Below, piece after piece: positions 11,691 through 23,855 of a stretch of DNA of 64,000 nucleotides. Each line of letters starts with the position of its first letter. The stretch's first letter is position 1. The position numbers were made by a program, and so were the translations under genes. The stretch is taken from the NCBI GenBank assembly GCA_027924585.1, contig BSBM01000426.1, forward strand, positions 2,876,501-2,940,500, in the 5' to 3' direction. The DNA comes from Larix kaempferi. Taxonomy: Eukaryota > Streptophyta > Pinopsida > Pinales > Pinaceae. The notes beneath the pieces were generated by a model. The model saw only the letters and a program-made list of their open reading frames with translations. It was not told where the DNA came from and ran no database searches.

Positions 11691-12558
11691 TCACACCTCC
11701 GTATCATTCTTCTTCGACGGCTTATAATAAGCTTATTCTTTGGGAAATAGAGGGAAAACATGTGTTAGCGGGAAAATGAGTTTTCTTTGGATTTTTAAAT
11801 GTTTCTAATAATAGTATTAATAAACAATTTTAATAACTATTCTAATTTTCTTTCGATGGATGGAAAATGAAATTTTAATAACTATTATATTAATAAAACA
11901 ATTTGAGTAACTGTTCTAATTTTTTAATTTTTTTAAATAAATTGAAAATGGAATTTTCATTTCTATTCTATGGTCAAAAACATTTTTTAAAGTTTCTAAA
12001 ACATTTATTAACTATTTTAAAAAGCTGTATAATTTTTCTAATCTTAAAAAGACAAAAATTCCAAACATATAAAAAAATAAATAATTATAATTTAAAAAAT
12101 AAAATAAAAAAACATTAAATTATTTAATACTAAAAACTGAATGTATAGATGAACATAGGCGTGTTCAATAATCACATCATTTGCATATCTTAAAGTAAGT
12201 AGAGCATGAAGTATTTTAACTTTAACTATATATTAACATATCCCTCATTAATATTAATATTTATTTTTTATATTAATATATTAAAAATATATATAATTGA
12301 AAATATGTTTTAAACAATGATTTTACGCTTTTTTTTCTTTGAAAAAAAAAATGTTTTAAACAATGATTAAAATAATGAGCAATCAAACTAATCTAAAATG
12401 TCTTTTTTTTTTTGGTATAATTGGAAGTAGTTTTGAGAGAATGGAAATAAATATGACCCAAGATATCTTTTATCCCAAAATAGGTAAGATAGGATCTCAA
12501 AGATTGATCTATTTGTTTTTAATTTTTTATAAATTAATTAAGTTATTCTAATTATATC
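11691..12558. other. Very AT-rich spacer
   Basis: Long runs of A, T and AT-rich words. Nothing gene-like is supported. Confidence 0.6.
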
Positions 12559-12839
12559 AACTTAATTGTGGATTCGTCAAGTCCCACTAGCCCACTAGCG
12601 TGGTTGGTATTCGAGGGGTTTTGTTTGTTAGGAGGCCCAAGGTTTGAAACTTTGTGGTAATGGGAGGAAACACCAAAAATATCCATCCATACTAAGAGTT
12701 GGTATGGCCTAGGCCAAGTGCCATCCTCGGGTGATTTTGACGGCTTAGATGCCCCTGGGTTGTGGTTTCTTAGACCACATGCCACTCCTGCAAGTTACAG
12801 AGATTCGTGCATAGAAAAAAACTTAATCGTGGATTCATC
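12559..12839 (+). mobile_element. SINE with target site duplication
   Basis: The body is 12579-12819 (about 241 bp). Flanking direct repeats of 20 bases, starting AACTTAAT at 12559-12578 and 12820-12839, differ at two positions and form the target duplication. The body ends in an A-run (GAAAAAAA) at the 3' duplication, as expected for poly-A primed retroposition. Near the 5' end a TAGCGTGGTTGG word (about 12596) resembles an RNA polymerase III A box, and AGGTTTGAAACT (about 12640) resembles a B box, with spacing like that of tRNA-derived SINEs. The 77-codon minus-strand frame across it is incidental. Confidence 0.75.
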
Positions 12840-12847
12840 TACTTAGT

Positions 12848-13020
12848 GAGGGATCAAATCTCTTAGGTGCACTCTGTCCTCAAGTTTTGACAATGTTAAA
12901 AATAGTTTGACCTTAGGTGATTTGATCCCTCTTGAGGAATGATAGATCTAGAGTTCAGATGGAACTAAGTTATCTTTTCAAAAATCCAGATCTATGAAGG
13001 ACCACGAGGGATCAAAACAA
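12848..13020. repeat. Degraded foldback MITE relic
   Basis: GAGGGATCAAATC at 12848-12860 is answered by its exact complement GATTTGATCCCTC at 12919-12931. A further GAGGGATCAAAA follows near 13008. The same arm words form the long hairpin at 26870-27045, so this is an older relative. Confidence 0.6.
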
Positions 13021-13980
13021 AGCTAAAGTACAAATCTATCAATGCTTAAAATATGAAGATTAAGAGGGATATAATTTATTTTATTTTATTTTATTATTAT
13101 ATATTTTTATTATTATTCTCAATAAACCTATATGCACTCATTATTCAATGCAAGGAACATAACTAGAAATGAGGGGAGTGTATCTTCAAACAAAATCTAT
13201 GTCTACATACATGGTGGATATGTTTTAGTCCCACTGTTCCATGATAATAATATTAGATGTCATAGATTTTTTGTGCAACCATTCATGAGAACAAGTTCCC
13301 ACCAAAATAAAGTGTAGAGGAGGAAAAAAGATTCATATATGAGTGTCTATGTAACCATGTATTCTACCCAAAAATGGTGTTGGTTACTCTTATAATAGAG
13401 TTGTAACACCATGTAAATGGGCCATTGATCAATTCAAGTGTGTAATCCTAACATGCTTAACTAAGATAATACCATGGGGTGAAATGTGCAGCCTAAATAT
13501 GTGTCTACATATTCTCATGAGCGTGACACACATCTATCATGATATGGAATTGATTGATTGCATGTTTGTAATTATAGAAAAATGGAAAACCCCCATGAAA
13601 TTCACCCTAGAATTAGTAACGAGGTGCCATTAAAATCAAATAAAGAGAATCCCTTGTTTTTTAGTTTGTCAAATAAGTTTCATGGAGTATGTAGATAAGA
13701 TGACTCACCTTGAAAGAATCGTTAATTTAATGGTTGATGTTTCCTCCTCCTCTACCACCATGAATAACAAAAACATTATCTCCAATTCATTATAGACTTT
13801 ATGATGGCCTTACCTAAAATTGCTTCTTATTTCCATTTTGAATGCTAGTCCTCCACTTAATCTATCATTGCGTTATCCAACAAACTCTCTCACCTGAAAT
13901 ATTTTAGAATGTAGATGCATATTTGAACTGAAAATATCAATATTAAAGATTCAAAATTTTAACTTTTTCCTTGTTGCATT
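13021..13980. other. AT-rich CACTA interior without genes
   Basis: Contains a TTTTA-rich low-complexity stretch at about 13070-13120. No supported gene. Short frames lack any recognisable domain. Confidence 0.5.
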
Positions 13981-16900
13981 CCCTATAGTTTTACTTTTGG
14001 ATTTGAGGCATGGGTATTTGAGGAATTTTTCATGGATTTAGATGCCTCAATGATTTCTTTAGGGCCAAAGGTATGGTTTTCTTCCCTAGGAATTCATTCC
14101 CAGGGCCGTAGGATAGGTACATATTGCTCAAAGCCACATAATGGCATGCATATCATCAATCATAGGCCAATGATACCCCTAGGATCCTATGTGTCGTCGG
14201 TGGAGACCTTCTTATCCTTGAATGGTTGGTTTGAAGATTCCTTTAGGGCTTGAGGTTTAGGTCTCCTCCATTGACCATGACCAAGGCCTCGAGACCATAA
14301 GACCTAGATATATATAACCATGGATACCATGCATGGTTCTTTGACGCATTATTCAAGGATCCAAATGCCTCAATGGTTTCTCTATGGCCAAAGGCATGGT
14401 CTTCTCTCATCGAATGTCATTCCCAAGGTCCTGGGACACCTACATAATTCTAAAAAACACCTAATAGTTCCAATATTCTCAATCATTGGCTAATGATAAC
14501 CTGATTCCATGTGTGGTTGGTGGAGGCAACCTACTTAACCATACATGGATATAAGATTATTTTAGAGCCATAGGTTCAAGTTTCCTCCAATGACACTTTC
14601 CAATGCCCAAGGGCCACAAGACCTAGATACATCGTGCCATAGATACTACTACAAAGTCATGCATAGTGCTTCAAGGAAGTGTTCATGGCTCTGGATGCCC
14701 CAACCATTTCTTTAGGGCCAAAGGCATCATCTTCTTCCTTGGAATACCATTACCAAGGCCTTGAGAGACCTACATACTTCTCAAAAACACCTAAGGTCAC
14801 TGACATACTCAATCATAGGCCAATGATGCACTCATAATGCCATGTGTCTGGGTTAGTGGAAGCAACTTCCTTATCCTTGGATGGCTAGAAGATTCCTTTA
14901 GGGATCGAGTTTTAGGTGTTCTCTGCTGACCATGTCCAACACCCCAAGGTTAGAAACCTCGAGACATAGTTCCATGGATACCCCTACAAAGTCATGCATG
15001 GTGCCTTGATTCATTGTGCATGGCTATGAATGCCTCAATAATTTATTTAGGTACAAAGACATGGTCTTCTTCCCTAGAAGATCATTCCCAAGGCCCCGAG
15101 ACATGTATATATAACTACTCAACACTAGCTAATGGAATTGACATCCTCAATATTAAGCCAATTATACCCTTAGGAGGCCATGTGTTGTTGGTGGAGGAAA
15201 AATTCTTAGCCCTGGATTGATAGAAAATTCCTTTAGGGATCGAGTTCCAAGTCTCTTCACTTTACCATGTCCAATGCCCCAATTCACCAAGCTTGGACGC
15301 ATAGTGCCATGGATACCCTTTGAATTCATGTGTGGTGCTTTGTGGAATTATTAATGGGTTTGGATGCCTAAATGATTTTTTTAGGGCCAAATCCATGGTA
15401 TTCTTCCATGGAATGCCATTCCCAAGGCATTGAGACACATACATATTTCTCAAAACCACCTAATGGTACCTGCATTTCCAATCATAGGAGAATGACATAT
15501 CTGTAGGATAGTATGTGTGGTTGGTGGAGGAAACTTTCTTATCCACAGATATCTAGACTCTTCCTTTAGGTCCCTAAGTTCAGGTGTCCTCCATTGACCA
15601 TGTTGAAGTTTCTAAGGCCACAAGACCCAAATACATAGCTCCTTGGATACATCTACGAATTCATTGATGGCATTTTTCATGACTCTATATTCCTAAATGA
15701 TTTATTTAGGGCTAAAGGCATGGTATTTTTCCATATAGCACCATTTTGAAGGCCCTAAGACACATGCATACTTCTCAAAACAACCTAATAGCATCGACAT
15801 CCTCAATCATAGGTTAATGATACCCTAAGAAGGCCATGTATGGTTGTTATAGGAAACCTTCTTAGACCTGGATGGATAACATTTTCCTTTATGGCATGAT
15901 ATTTGGGTCTCATCCCATGACCATGTTGATGCTCCCATGTCCCCAATAGTTGAATACATAGTGCCGCAGTTACCCCTACAAATTCATGCGTGGTGATTTG
16001 AATATTGTTTCATGGCTCTTAATGCCTCAATGGTGTCTTTAGGGCCTAGAGCATGGTATTTTTCCCTAGAATGTCATTCCCAAGGTCTTGAGACACATAC
16101 ACATTTTTGAAAACCACATAATGGCACCGATATAATCAGTCATATGCCAATGAAACCCTAAGGAGGCCATGTTTGGTTGGTGTAGGAAACATTCTTAGAC
16201 TTGGATGGATAGAAAATTTCTTTAGGGCCCAAGGTGTAGGTCTCTTCCATTGACCATGTCCAAGACACCAAGGCCCCGAGACCAAGATACATTGCACCAT
16301 AGATATGGTTGCAAAGTTATGCATGGTGATTTGAGACAATCTTCATGGATCTAGTTGCCTCAATGGTTTTTTTAGGGAAAAATTTGTTGTCTTATTTCCT
16401 CGAGAATCATTCACAAATCCCTGAGACACATACATTCTGCTCAAAACCACCTACAATCATTAATATCCTCAATCATGGGTCAATGATACCTCAAGATGCC
16501 ATGTGTGGTTGGTGGAGGAAATATTCCTAGCCTTGGATGGCTAAAAGATTATTTTTGGCCAAATATTCAAGGCTCCTCCCCCTACCATGTCCAAGGCCCG
16601 AAGGCCCGAAGGCATGGATGTACATTATGCCACAAATATCTCTACAAAGTCATGCATGGTTCTTAGAGGAATTGCTCCATGGATACAAGACCTTAGGAGA
16701 CAAATTTTTATTGGTGGAGGAAACCTTCTTATCCCTAGATGGTTAGAATATTCCTTTAGATCTTCAGTTGCAGGTCTGTTGTATTACCATGTCCAAGGTC
16801 CTAAGACCACAAGACCTAGATACATAACAGAATGGATACCCATGCAAAGTCATGTGTAGTTATTTGAGGCATTGTGCATGGCTTTATATGCCTCAATGGT

Positions 16901-17640
16901 TTCTTTAGATCCAAAGGTGTGGTTTTCATCCCTATAATTCCATTCCAAAAGCTCTAGGACACGTTCATAATTCTTAAACCACCTAATGGCATTGGTTGAT
17001 TGATTGATTGATTGAGGTCTCCTCCACTAACCATGTGTAAGGCCCCAAGGCCACAATACATAGATACATAGTGCCATAGATACCCCTATGAAGTAATCCA
17101 TGCTGCTTTTAGGTAGTATTCATGGATCTAGATGCGTCAATGATTTCTTTAGGGCCAAAAACATGGTCTTCTTCCATGCAACATAATTCCCAAGGGCTTA
17201 AGACATGTGCATGCTACTTAACACCACCTAGCTATAAAAACATCCTCAATCATATGCCAATTATACAATTAGGAGGTTGTGTATGGTTTGTAGAGTCAAA
17301 CTTCTTCCCCCTAGATAGTTACAAGCATCCTTTAGGGACGAGGGTTAAGGTATCCTCCACTAACCATGTGTTGTTGTTGGAGGAAACCTTCTTGGTGGAG
17401 GAAACCTTCTTAGCCTTGGATGGCTAGAAGATTCCTTTAGTGGTCGATATTTAGGTGTCCTCCATTGATCTTATCTAAGGCTAAAAGGCCATAAGACCTA
17501 GATACATAGTGTCTCAATGGATTTGGATGTTGTAATGGTTTCTTTATGGATAAAGTCATGGTCATATTCTATGTAATATCATTACGAAGGCCCTGGGACA
17601 CCTACATAAGGCTCTTTCTTTACTTTTATGACTCCAATAA
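13981..17640. repeat. Satellite-like tandem array, unit about 330 bp (eleven anchors)
   Basis: The anchor TTTAGGGCCAAAGGCATGG and diverged forms recur at about 14061, 14394, 14714, 15049, 15383, 15708, 16041, 16374, 16907, 17151 and 17546. Spacing is 320-335 bases for the first eight. The later units carry deletions, with one partial unit near 16680. Each unit has two related halves, one around the anchor and one around CTTTAGGG.TTGAGGTTTAGGTCTCCTCCA about 185 bases later, so the unit appears to be a dimer of about 165-bp monomers. Several units keep a similar 60-70 codon frame on the plus strand (14032, 15014, 16345, 17122). Confidence 0.9.
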
Positions 17641-18605
17641 AGCACTTGAGATCCATCCCTCTATGCAAAAAATATTGATTATGCTCATATCCAACTATTA
17701 TGTCAAATATAGACTTTAATGGTGTATGTTATGGTTCATGGTCTTGATCATTTCCCATTACCTCAATAATATTATGTTAGGGTATATTTCTTTCAATTTA
17801 TTCCCCAACTATTTACTCAGACCCATCGCTAGTACGCAAAACCACATATTTCCACCCATATCCCACTTTGGGAATAATGATATCCTATACATTGCATGAT
17901 CTGCTAGGTGATAGTTTGAGTCATTGCTATTAGCCTGATATGCCTAAAACCGTCCTTTAGGGCCTAGTTCTTGTAATTTCTCTCATGACTATGTCTAAGG
18001 TTTGCATACCTAGTGTAACTAATATGAGTGCTCAGATGCCAAGGATAGTGTTTGGAGTTCATGGGTTCGGTTTAAAGCTTCCATAGGGTTTAAGGCCCAA
18101 GTTTCCTCCTATGACATTATACAAAAACCTAAGCCCCGTGCATACTAGAGAAAAAATCATAATGGTCTTGATTTCCTTACTTAGAGGTAAATAATAACCC
18201 CAATATGTTGTGTATTTCTTTGATCTGTTGTATTTTTCCTTGGATGCACAAAATATTTTACTAGGGAATAAGGCCTAGGTTTCCTCTCTCAAACATGTTA
18301 AGAGCCTAAACAACCATATACAGTGCTTAAAAACAACCTCTTACTTACATTAATACCCCCAAGATCAATCCAAGGATACCCTTAGGATGCCTTATGTGGT
18401 GTTTCAAGGTATACTTTTTAATATTATATGCCTAGAGGTTTCCTCTAAGGTCCAAGGCATGGGGTTCCTTCCTTAATCATCTCTATGCCCTAAAGACTTA
18501 TACCTAGTTTTAGTTCCTCCAACTCCCCCCATTATCCCTAATATAAGGCCATATATCTTCTCAAAAATTCATTTGTGTTGGTGTGACAAATCATTATTAT
18601 CTCTA
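17641..18605. repeat. Diverged continuation of the array (about 165-bp monomers)
   Basis: Words such as TTTAGGGCCTAG, AAGGCCTAGGTTTCCTC and TCCAAGGCATGGGGTTCC recur every 130-190 bases (about 17950, 18080, 18257, 18445). They resemble the half-units of the preceding array. No gene is supported. Confidence 0.55.
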
Positions 18606-20165
18606 CATGCGTAGAAGTTTAATTTAGGCTAAGGCCTAGGTTTCTTCTCTTAACTAGGTCAAGGGCCAATAGACCTATCACTAGTGATCAAAATGTTATA
18701 ATGCAATCAATATCCACACATAGATGTTAAGAATATTCTTAGGAATATATGTGTGTTGACTATATTTTTTGGTCCTAGATTCCTAAAATATTCATTTATG
18801 GCCCAATGCCTTGTGCACAAAACCTAGTAATGATATTAATATCCATTAGAAAATTTAATAATATCAATAAAAATATACGGGCTATCAAATAATCAAATAT
18901 CAATTCAAATAATTTTTATTAATATTTTATAATAGTAATAAATTAAAAATGGTTGTATTTTAATTATTTATCAAATTTAAGAATCATGGGTATTTATTTG
19001 CTTGAATAATATTGAAAATGAATAGTAGACTTGAGCTATTTAGAAAATAATTATTTGTGAGCTTACACTGTGTTTATGGTGCAACACCTCATAAATGAAT
19101 CATGTGAGCTTATTGGTTTAAATAGTGATAAAAACAAATAATTGAATTTGGTATGATTGTGGTTTAAAACCTCATAAATTAACCATGGGCATTTATTTGA
19201 ATGAAAGAAATTGAATTAAGTTGTTACAAAATAATTATTTTTAATGTTGCTGTGTTTAAGTTGCAAACCATCATAATTAAATCACTTTTGTACATGTCTA
19301 TGTGAAAAATATGAGCTTATCACAACTATATGGTACTTGACAACATGACATTTAATTATGCTTAGGATTCATTTAGGCTAAGGCCTATGATTGTTCGTTC
19401 AACAATGTTGAGAGCCATTGGACCTATCCCTAGTGAATTAAAAACTTATAATAGTGTGAATGCCCATACTTAGAGGCTAATAATACTCTTAGGAATATGT
19501 GTGGGGACCTTTCTGGTGTCTTTCTTGGTCCTAGATTCCTAAAAGCTTCTTTTAGGGCCTTAGCTAGAGGTTTTCTCCATTGATCATATAGATGGATCTA
19601 AGACCCATATATTGTGTTAAAAACCTAATAATAATACTAATTTCTACCAAAAAAGTTTAAGAAGATAAAAATATTTCAAATGAATAATCAAATTTAAATT
19701 CAAATAATTTATTACTACTTTATAATAGTAATAAATTAAAAATAGTTGTTTTTATTTATTTGTCAATTGTATTTATATGTTTAAATAATATAAAAAATGA
19801 ATAAATGAATTGAGCTATTTTCCAAATATTTTTTTTGAACTCGTGCTTGTGGTGTAAACCTCATAAATGAATCACATGAATTTATTTGTGTAAATATTCT
19901 ACATAAATTTATTTGCTTAAATATTCTAAATATAAATATTTGAACTTCTTGTAAGTATGTTGTAAAAACTCATAAATTAATGTTTGATCATTTATTTTAA
20001 TTGATGAAAAAATAAATAAATATTGAATTGAGTTATTTTGAAAATAATTATTTGTGAATTTGTTTATGGTGCAAATCCACATAATTAAATCCTACTTGTA
20101 CATGTCCATGTGGAAAATAATAGATTAGCACAACTTTATGGTACTTGCCAACATGGCATTTCTCA
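18606..20165. repeat. Two diverged direct copies of about 760-800 bp
   Basis: The segment starting TTTAGGCTAAGGCCTA at about 18626 is repeated from about 19374. Later landmarks repeat at matching offsets: GAGCTATTT with CTCATAAATGAATCA (19035 and 19810), and TGTACATGTC with GGTACTTG and CAACATG (19290 and 20095). Offsets of 745-800 bases show small indels. Copy 1 is about 18606-19362 and copy 2 about 19363-20165. Confidence 0.75.
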
Positions 20166-20394
20166 TAAAGGTAAGGCTCAATTTCCAATAATATTAACAA
20201 ATATAACACCATATTAACACCACAAAATATAAGTGGTGCTAATACCACTACTTTAACACCACAAAATATAAATGGTGCTAATAACACCACTTTAACACCA
20301 CATAAATGTAAGTGGTGCCAATACCACCACATTTACACCACAAAATATAAGTGGTGCTAACTTGTGGTGCTAAAAGATGGGTTTTCTTGTTGTG
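20166..20394. repeat. CACTA right terminus with subterminal repeats
   Basis: Alternating AACACCAC, AAATATAAGTGGTGCTAA and CCACTACTTTAACACCAC words in both orientations, ending in the inverted terminus CTTGTTGTG. The 94-codon minus frame at 20048-20332 arises from these repeats. Confidence 0.85.
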
Positions 20395-20397
20395 AAG

Positions 20398-21528
20398 GGA
20401 TCAAGCTCCGTGAGCCATCCCTTCCCCAACACATAATTTGGTTTCTCCCCCCCCCTTGTCTCCTCTACTACACTTCCTTAAGTAGGTTCAAAACTAGGGC
20501 ATCTTCCTTCCAGTTCGGCGGTGGTTCTGAGTTCCACGTTTCTCTTATGAGACTGATGGCAGCAACAAGGATTTGGTGTGCTCCATGGTGGAAAGATGGC
20601 GAGTTTAGGGGTTTGGTGCTCCACCTAGAAGCCACATTTGACAATGGAGCTATCTTCCTTTAAAAATATCAACTACGAAGAAGTGATTCGTATCTCTTCT
20701 TTTATGGCAACAATGAGAGGGTGCTATTGTTAGGGTGTCGAACTAAGAGTCGATTAGAAGCTAGAATACTCTAGCGTAAATTACAATGGATATCTTAATA
20801 TTCTTTCAAATATATCTTTATATTTATTTATATTTATAATTATATTCATAGCTTACCCCTTTTTTGGTTATTTGAAATGGCACTTCTTCACCAACTATTA
20901 AGATGAAATTTTATCTAGACAACATTATAGCATATTAAATCATTAAGTGGAGATACTACCTCTTCTTCTTATTGATAATAGTAAGGCAATGTTATGGTAA
21001 AATGGAAAAACTTAGACTCTTTTCCATTTTAGCAGTAATATGGTCATAGTAGTAGACTTGTTCATCTTTATTAACTTTATTTCATACTCATGAACATACT
21101 ACTTATTTATAATGTTTATTGGTCTTTTCCTTGCCCCTATAGAATAATTAACAATAGTAAGCTATTATTATTAATTCTAGCTTCATTTGTTTTAGGGTTT
21201 TAAGGCGACACTCATATCTTTGGGAATTTAAGTAAATAGTTACTAAGTGTCTAAGACCATTAAGATGGCACCTATCATCAAGATTCTAGACCTTCATGGC
21301 TTCCTAGCCAGTCTTCCTCTTAATGGATTCTGTTTCCCGTCACTTCTTTCGTTGCATCTGACTTTAGTCTCTTAACTCTCTGCTAACATTTTCAACTTAA
21401 GAAATAACATACAATACTGTTGGGTTCCATAGGTGGGGCCTTGGCCTTGAGCTCATCACCAGGGCCATTTACATAGATACAATTTCAACAATTTATTTAC
21501 ATTAGGTTGATAAAGGAGGGGTGCTACA
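20398..21528 (-). repeat. LARD 3' LTR, inner part
   Basis: Collinear with about 30179-31424 of the other LTR. It ends GTGCTACA at 21528 on the plus strand, so the LTR on its own strand starts TGTAGCACCCC. It lacks about 105 bases present at about 30705-30815 in the other LTR. The missing piece is flanked by CTAG words, suggesting a microhomology deletion. Confidence 0.9.
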
Positions 21529-21543
21529 TACTCCTCCCCTTTA
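21529..21543 (-). other. LARD polypurine tract
   Basis: Read on the minus strand it is AAAGGGGAGGAGTA directly before the LTR start TGTAGCACC. Correct place and composition for a plus-strand primer. Confidence 0.85.
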
Positions 21544-21547
21544 GAAT

Positions 21548-21565
21548 AACACCGTCCGCGGTGTT
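21548..21565. other. Pre-PPT palindrome of the LARD
   Basis: On the minus strand it reads AACACCGCGGACGGTGTT, identical to 6151-6168 of the chromovirus except for one base, at nearly the same distance (19 against 20 bases) from the LTR. Confidence 0.85.
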
Positions 21566-22297
21566 CAAACTTCTTAGCAAATCGCCTACTCTTCTTGATT
21601 CTTCTTTCTTTGTTCACTTGTCATCTCTCCTTTGGTATTCTTGATCATCTTTTGAGTGTTTGTACTTCTTTCACAACCTATACAATTTTATAGATCATAC
21701 CAGATCTTCCAACAATTTTTAGTATACATAAGTATACAAAATGTCAAATAGTAAATGTTAGTTATTTATCGTTTATCCTCATCCTTGAGGGAAGATTCAC
21801 TTACTCTAGCATTCATAACTCTCACACATAAAGACATCCATTAGTCTACAATACAAATCATTAATATTGATCATATCATAACACAATATTTCAACAACAC
21901 TTGGTTGATTATCAAACTCTCCCATGAGTTTGGAATTTCAGCAGTTCCTCTACTGTACACATAACTCTTCCTCGAGTTATGTTCTTTTGAAACTCAACAA
22001 ATCAAACTTTGCAAACAGAATACTCTCTGTAAACTCAACAGAATAATGAGACAGTCTCGCTATGCGACTCATTAGTTAGCATTCCCCTCATCAAATCTTC
22101 TTGTGTGCAAATCACAAGGAAAATCTAGTGAGCTTCCTGCCCAATTCGATGGATTAAGTCTGCCTACATCTTTGGGTCAGTTTAACATTCAACGAGCCGC
22201 TTGCTCTGTTCCACTTCCATGGGGAACATGACCACAATTTTAGGGAAGTTGCCTCCTCCAACTGCTAGTGAATGAGTGCAAGATGCAACCGTTCTGC

Positions 22298-22440
22298 TTG
22301 AGTCCAGGAAATATTCTTTTCCCCTCAAACCTTCTCATTTGAGTCCAACAAATATTCTTTTCCCCTCAAACCTTCTTGTTTGAGTCCAGGAAATATTCTT
22401 TTCCCCTCATAACTTATCGTTTGAGTCCAGGAAATTTACT
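22298..22440. repeat. Tandem repeat, 41-bp unit, about 3.5 copies
   Basis: GAGTCCAGGAAATATTCTTT and its variants start at 22300, 22341, 22382 and 22423, each followed by TCCCCTCA and a short AT-rich spacer. Confidence 0.9.
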
Positions 22441-23374
22441 TAGTAATGATCATTTATTATTTCTTGCAGGACACGTGCAACATAATAGCAACATAATGTT
22501 TACAAATATATTCATCTATTTGCTTATCTCGTTCTATTCATTTTGATGATCACACATCATTAATCATAGTTTTTCAATTGTGATTCCTAAAATCTTGCAA
22601 TCAAAATAAGATGTAAAGAAATTCATTACTTACTCTTGAGCGTTTTAACTCAACTTTTCTATATAATTTTTATAATCAACGTTCTTCTTTAATCATGACA
22701 TCAGTCTTAATTAAGATCACCTCCTAAAATGTTAGTATATAAAAGAAAAATTTATCTTCTTCAATTGCTCAACCAATTGAACACATCAATTCCATAGCAT
22801 TACATGCAGGCTTGTGCATCCTCTTCAATTCATTCCGATGTATAAATGTAACTCTTCAATATCCTTTATGTGAGTCTAGGTCGAGTCTGCTAAGAACCAA
22901 GCATGCTAGTATCATAGTTTAAATATATAGATTCATTTCAAATTGGGACTTATCATCTAAAGATTCTCTTCTCAATAAACTTTTGATGTTACAAGATCTC
23001 AGGTTTAATCAATCACAAAAAGAAAAGATTAGGATTTTTCTTTTCCTATAATCAAACATGATCCCTTGACTTGATACACATCAGTCTTTGTTTAGAATAA
23101 TAAACCCTAATGAAGAAACAATCATAATGCCTTCTACTGGAATCATTTTAAACTCATAGGAATACCGCTTGTAATTTTATACAGAAATACATCCTTAAGC
23201 TTATACTTAGGTTAATTAATAAAATGACATTTTTTCATATAATAGTCAAACACATCCATTAGCTTGCCACATCAATTCATTCACATCCTTAACTCATAAC
23301 TTATTATGTCAAATTCATTCTTGCCATCAATACTCAATAGTAACAATTAGTACGTTAGGTAATGATTTAGATGA

Positions 23375-23668
23375 AACTTTCATAACAACTATGTAATATC
23401 AAAATAAAATGTAGCTTTATATTTTGACGATGTTCAAGTGGCTTCACTTACTCAAAACAAGCTTACTTCATTGGAGCTTAATAATACTACATTTTAACCT
23501 CATGAAGTTCATAGGTAGGGTGCTTAGTAATTTATTTTATCAGAAAATTAGAATAACCACGAACTTTCATAACAACTATGTAATATCAAAATAAAATGTA
23601 GCTTTATAGTTTGATGATGTTCAAGTGGCTTCACTTACTCAAAACAAGCTTACTTCATTGGAGCTTAA
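23375..23668. repeat. 187-bp direct duplication next to the nested insertion
   Basis: The segment from AACTTTCATAACAACTATG at 23375 is repeated from 23562, offset 187. The second copy stops at about 23668, where the 3.4-kb insertion begins. Its remainder reappears from 27046. Confidence 0.85.
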
Positions 23669-23700
23669 TTGCGCTGAGAGGCGCTCTACAACCCAGTATG

Positions 23701-23855
23701 GGGGAGATCATGTAACATCTGTGGAGTGTTTGTCGACTTTGTCGAGTGTAGTATGAGGTAGATGTTGTAACATGTGTAGAATGTTTGTTGAGTTTGTCGA
23801 GTGTAGTATGAGGGAGATGTTGTAACATATGTCGAGTTTGTCGAGTAACATAACA
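23701..23855. repeat. Tandem repeat, about 58-bp unit
   Basis: Three degraded copies containing GAGATGTTGTAACAT and TTTGTCGAGTGTAGTATGAG. The 70-codon minus frame here reflects the repeats. Confidence 0.75.

Larger units (their letters stand above)
9006..20394. mobile_element. CACTA (CMC/En-Spm) transposon, non-autonomous, 11.4 kb
   Basis: One end is CACTACAAGAAAA (9006-9018). The other end, read on the opposite strand, is CACAACAAGAAAA (20382-20394). Both are typical CACTA termini. The 3-bp duplication AAG is present at 9003-9005 and 20395-20397, and the second LARD LTR gives the empty site near 30178. Subterminal regions are crowded with short GGTGC and GTGGTGC motifs in both orientations. 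No transposase-like frame is visible in 11 kb, so the element depended on another for movement. It carries a SINE, a GC-rich block, a MITE relic and large tandem arrays. Confidence 0.93.
21544..23374 (-). other. LARD interior, non-coding, first part
   Basis: No frame of note on either strand and no gag, protease, RT or integrase motif. In LARDs such interiors are non-coding. A 41-bp tandem repeat lies at 22298-22440. Confidence 0.7.

Noticed and set aside
20364-20663. 99-codon frame across the CACTA/LTR boundary
   Set aside because: It spans the transposon end and LTR sequence, and the matching LTR copy (30076-30297 and beyond) does not keep the frame.
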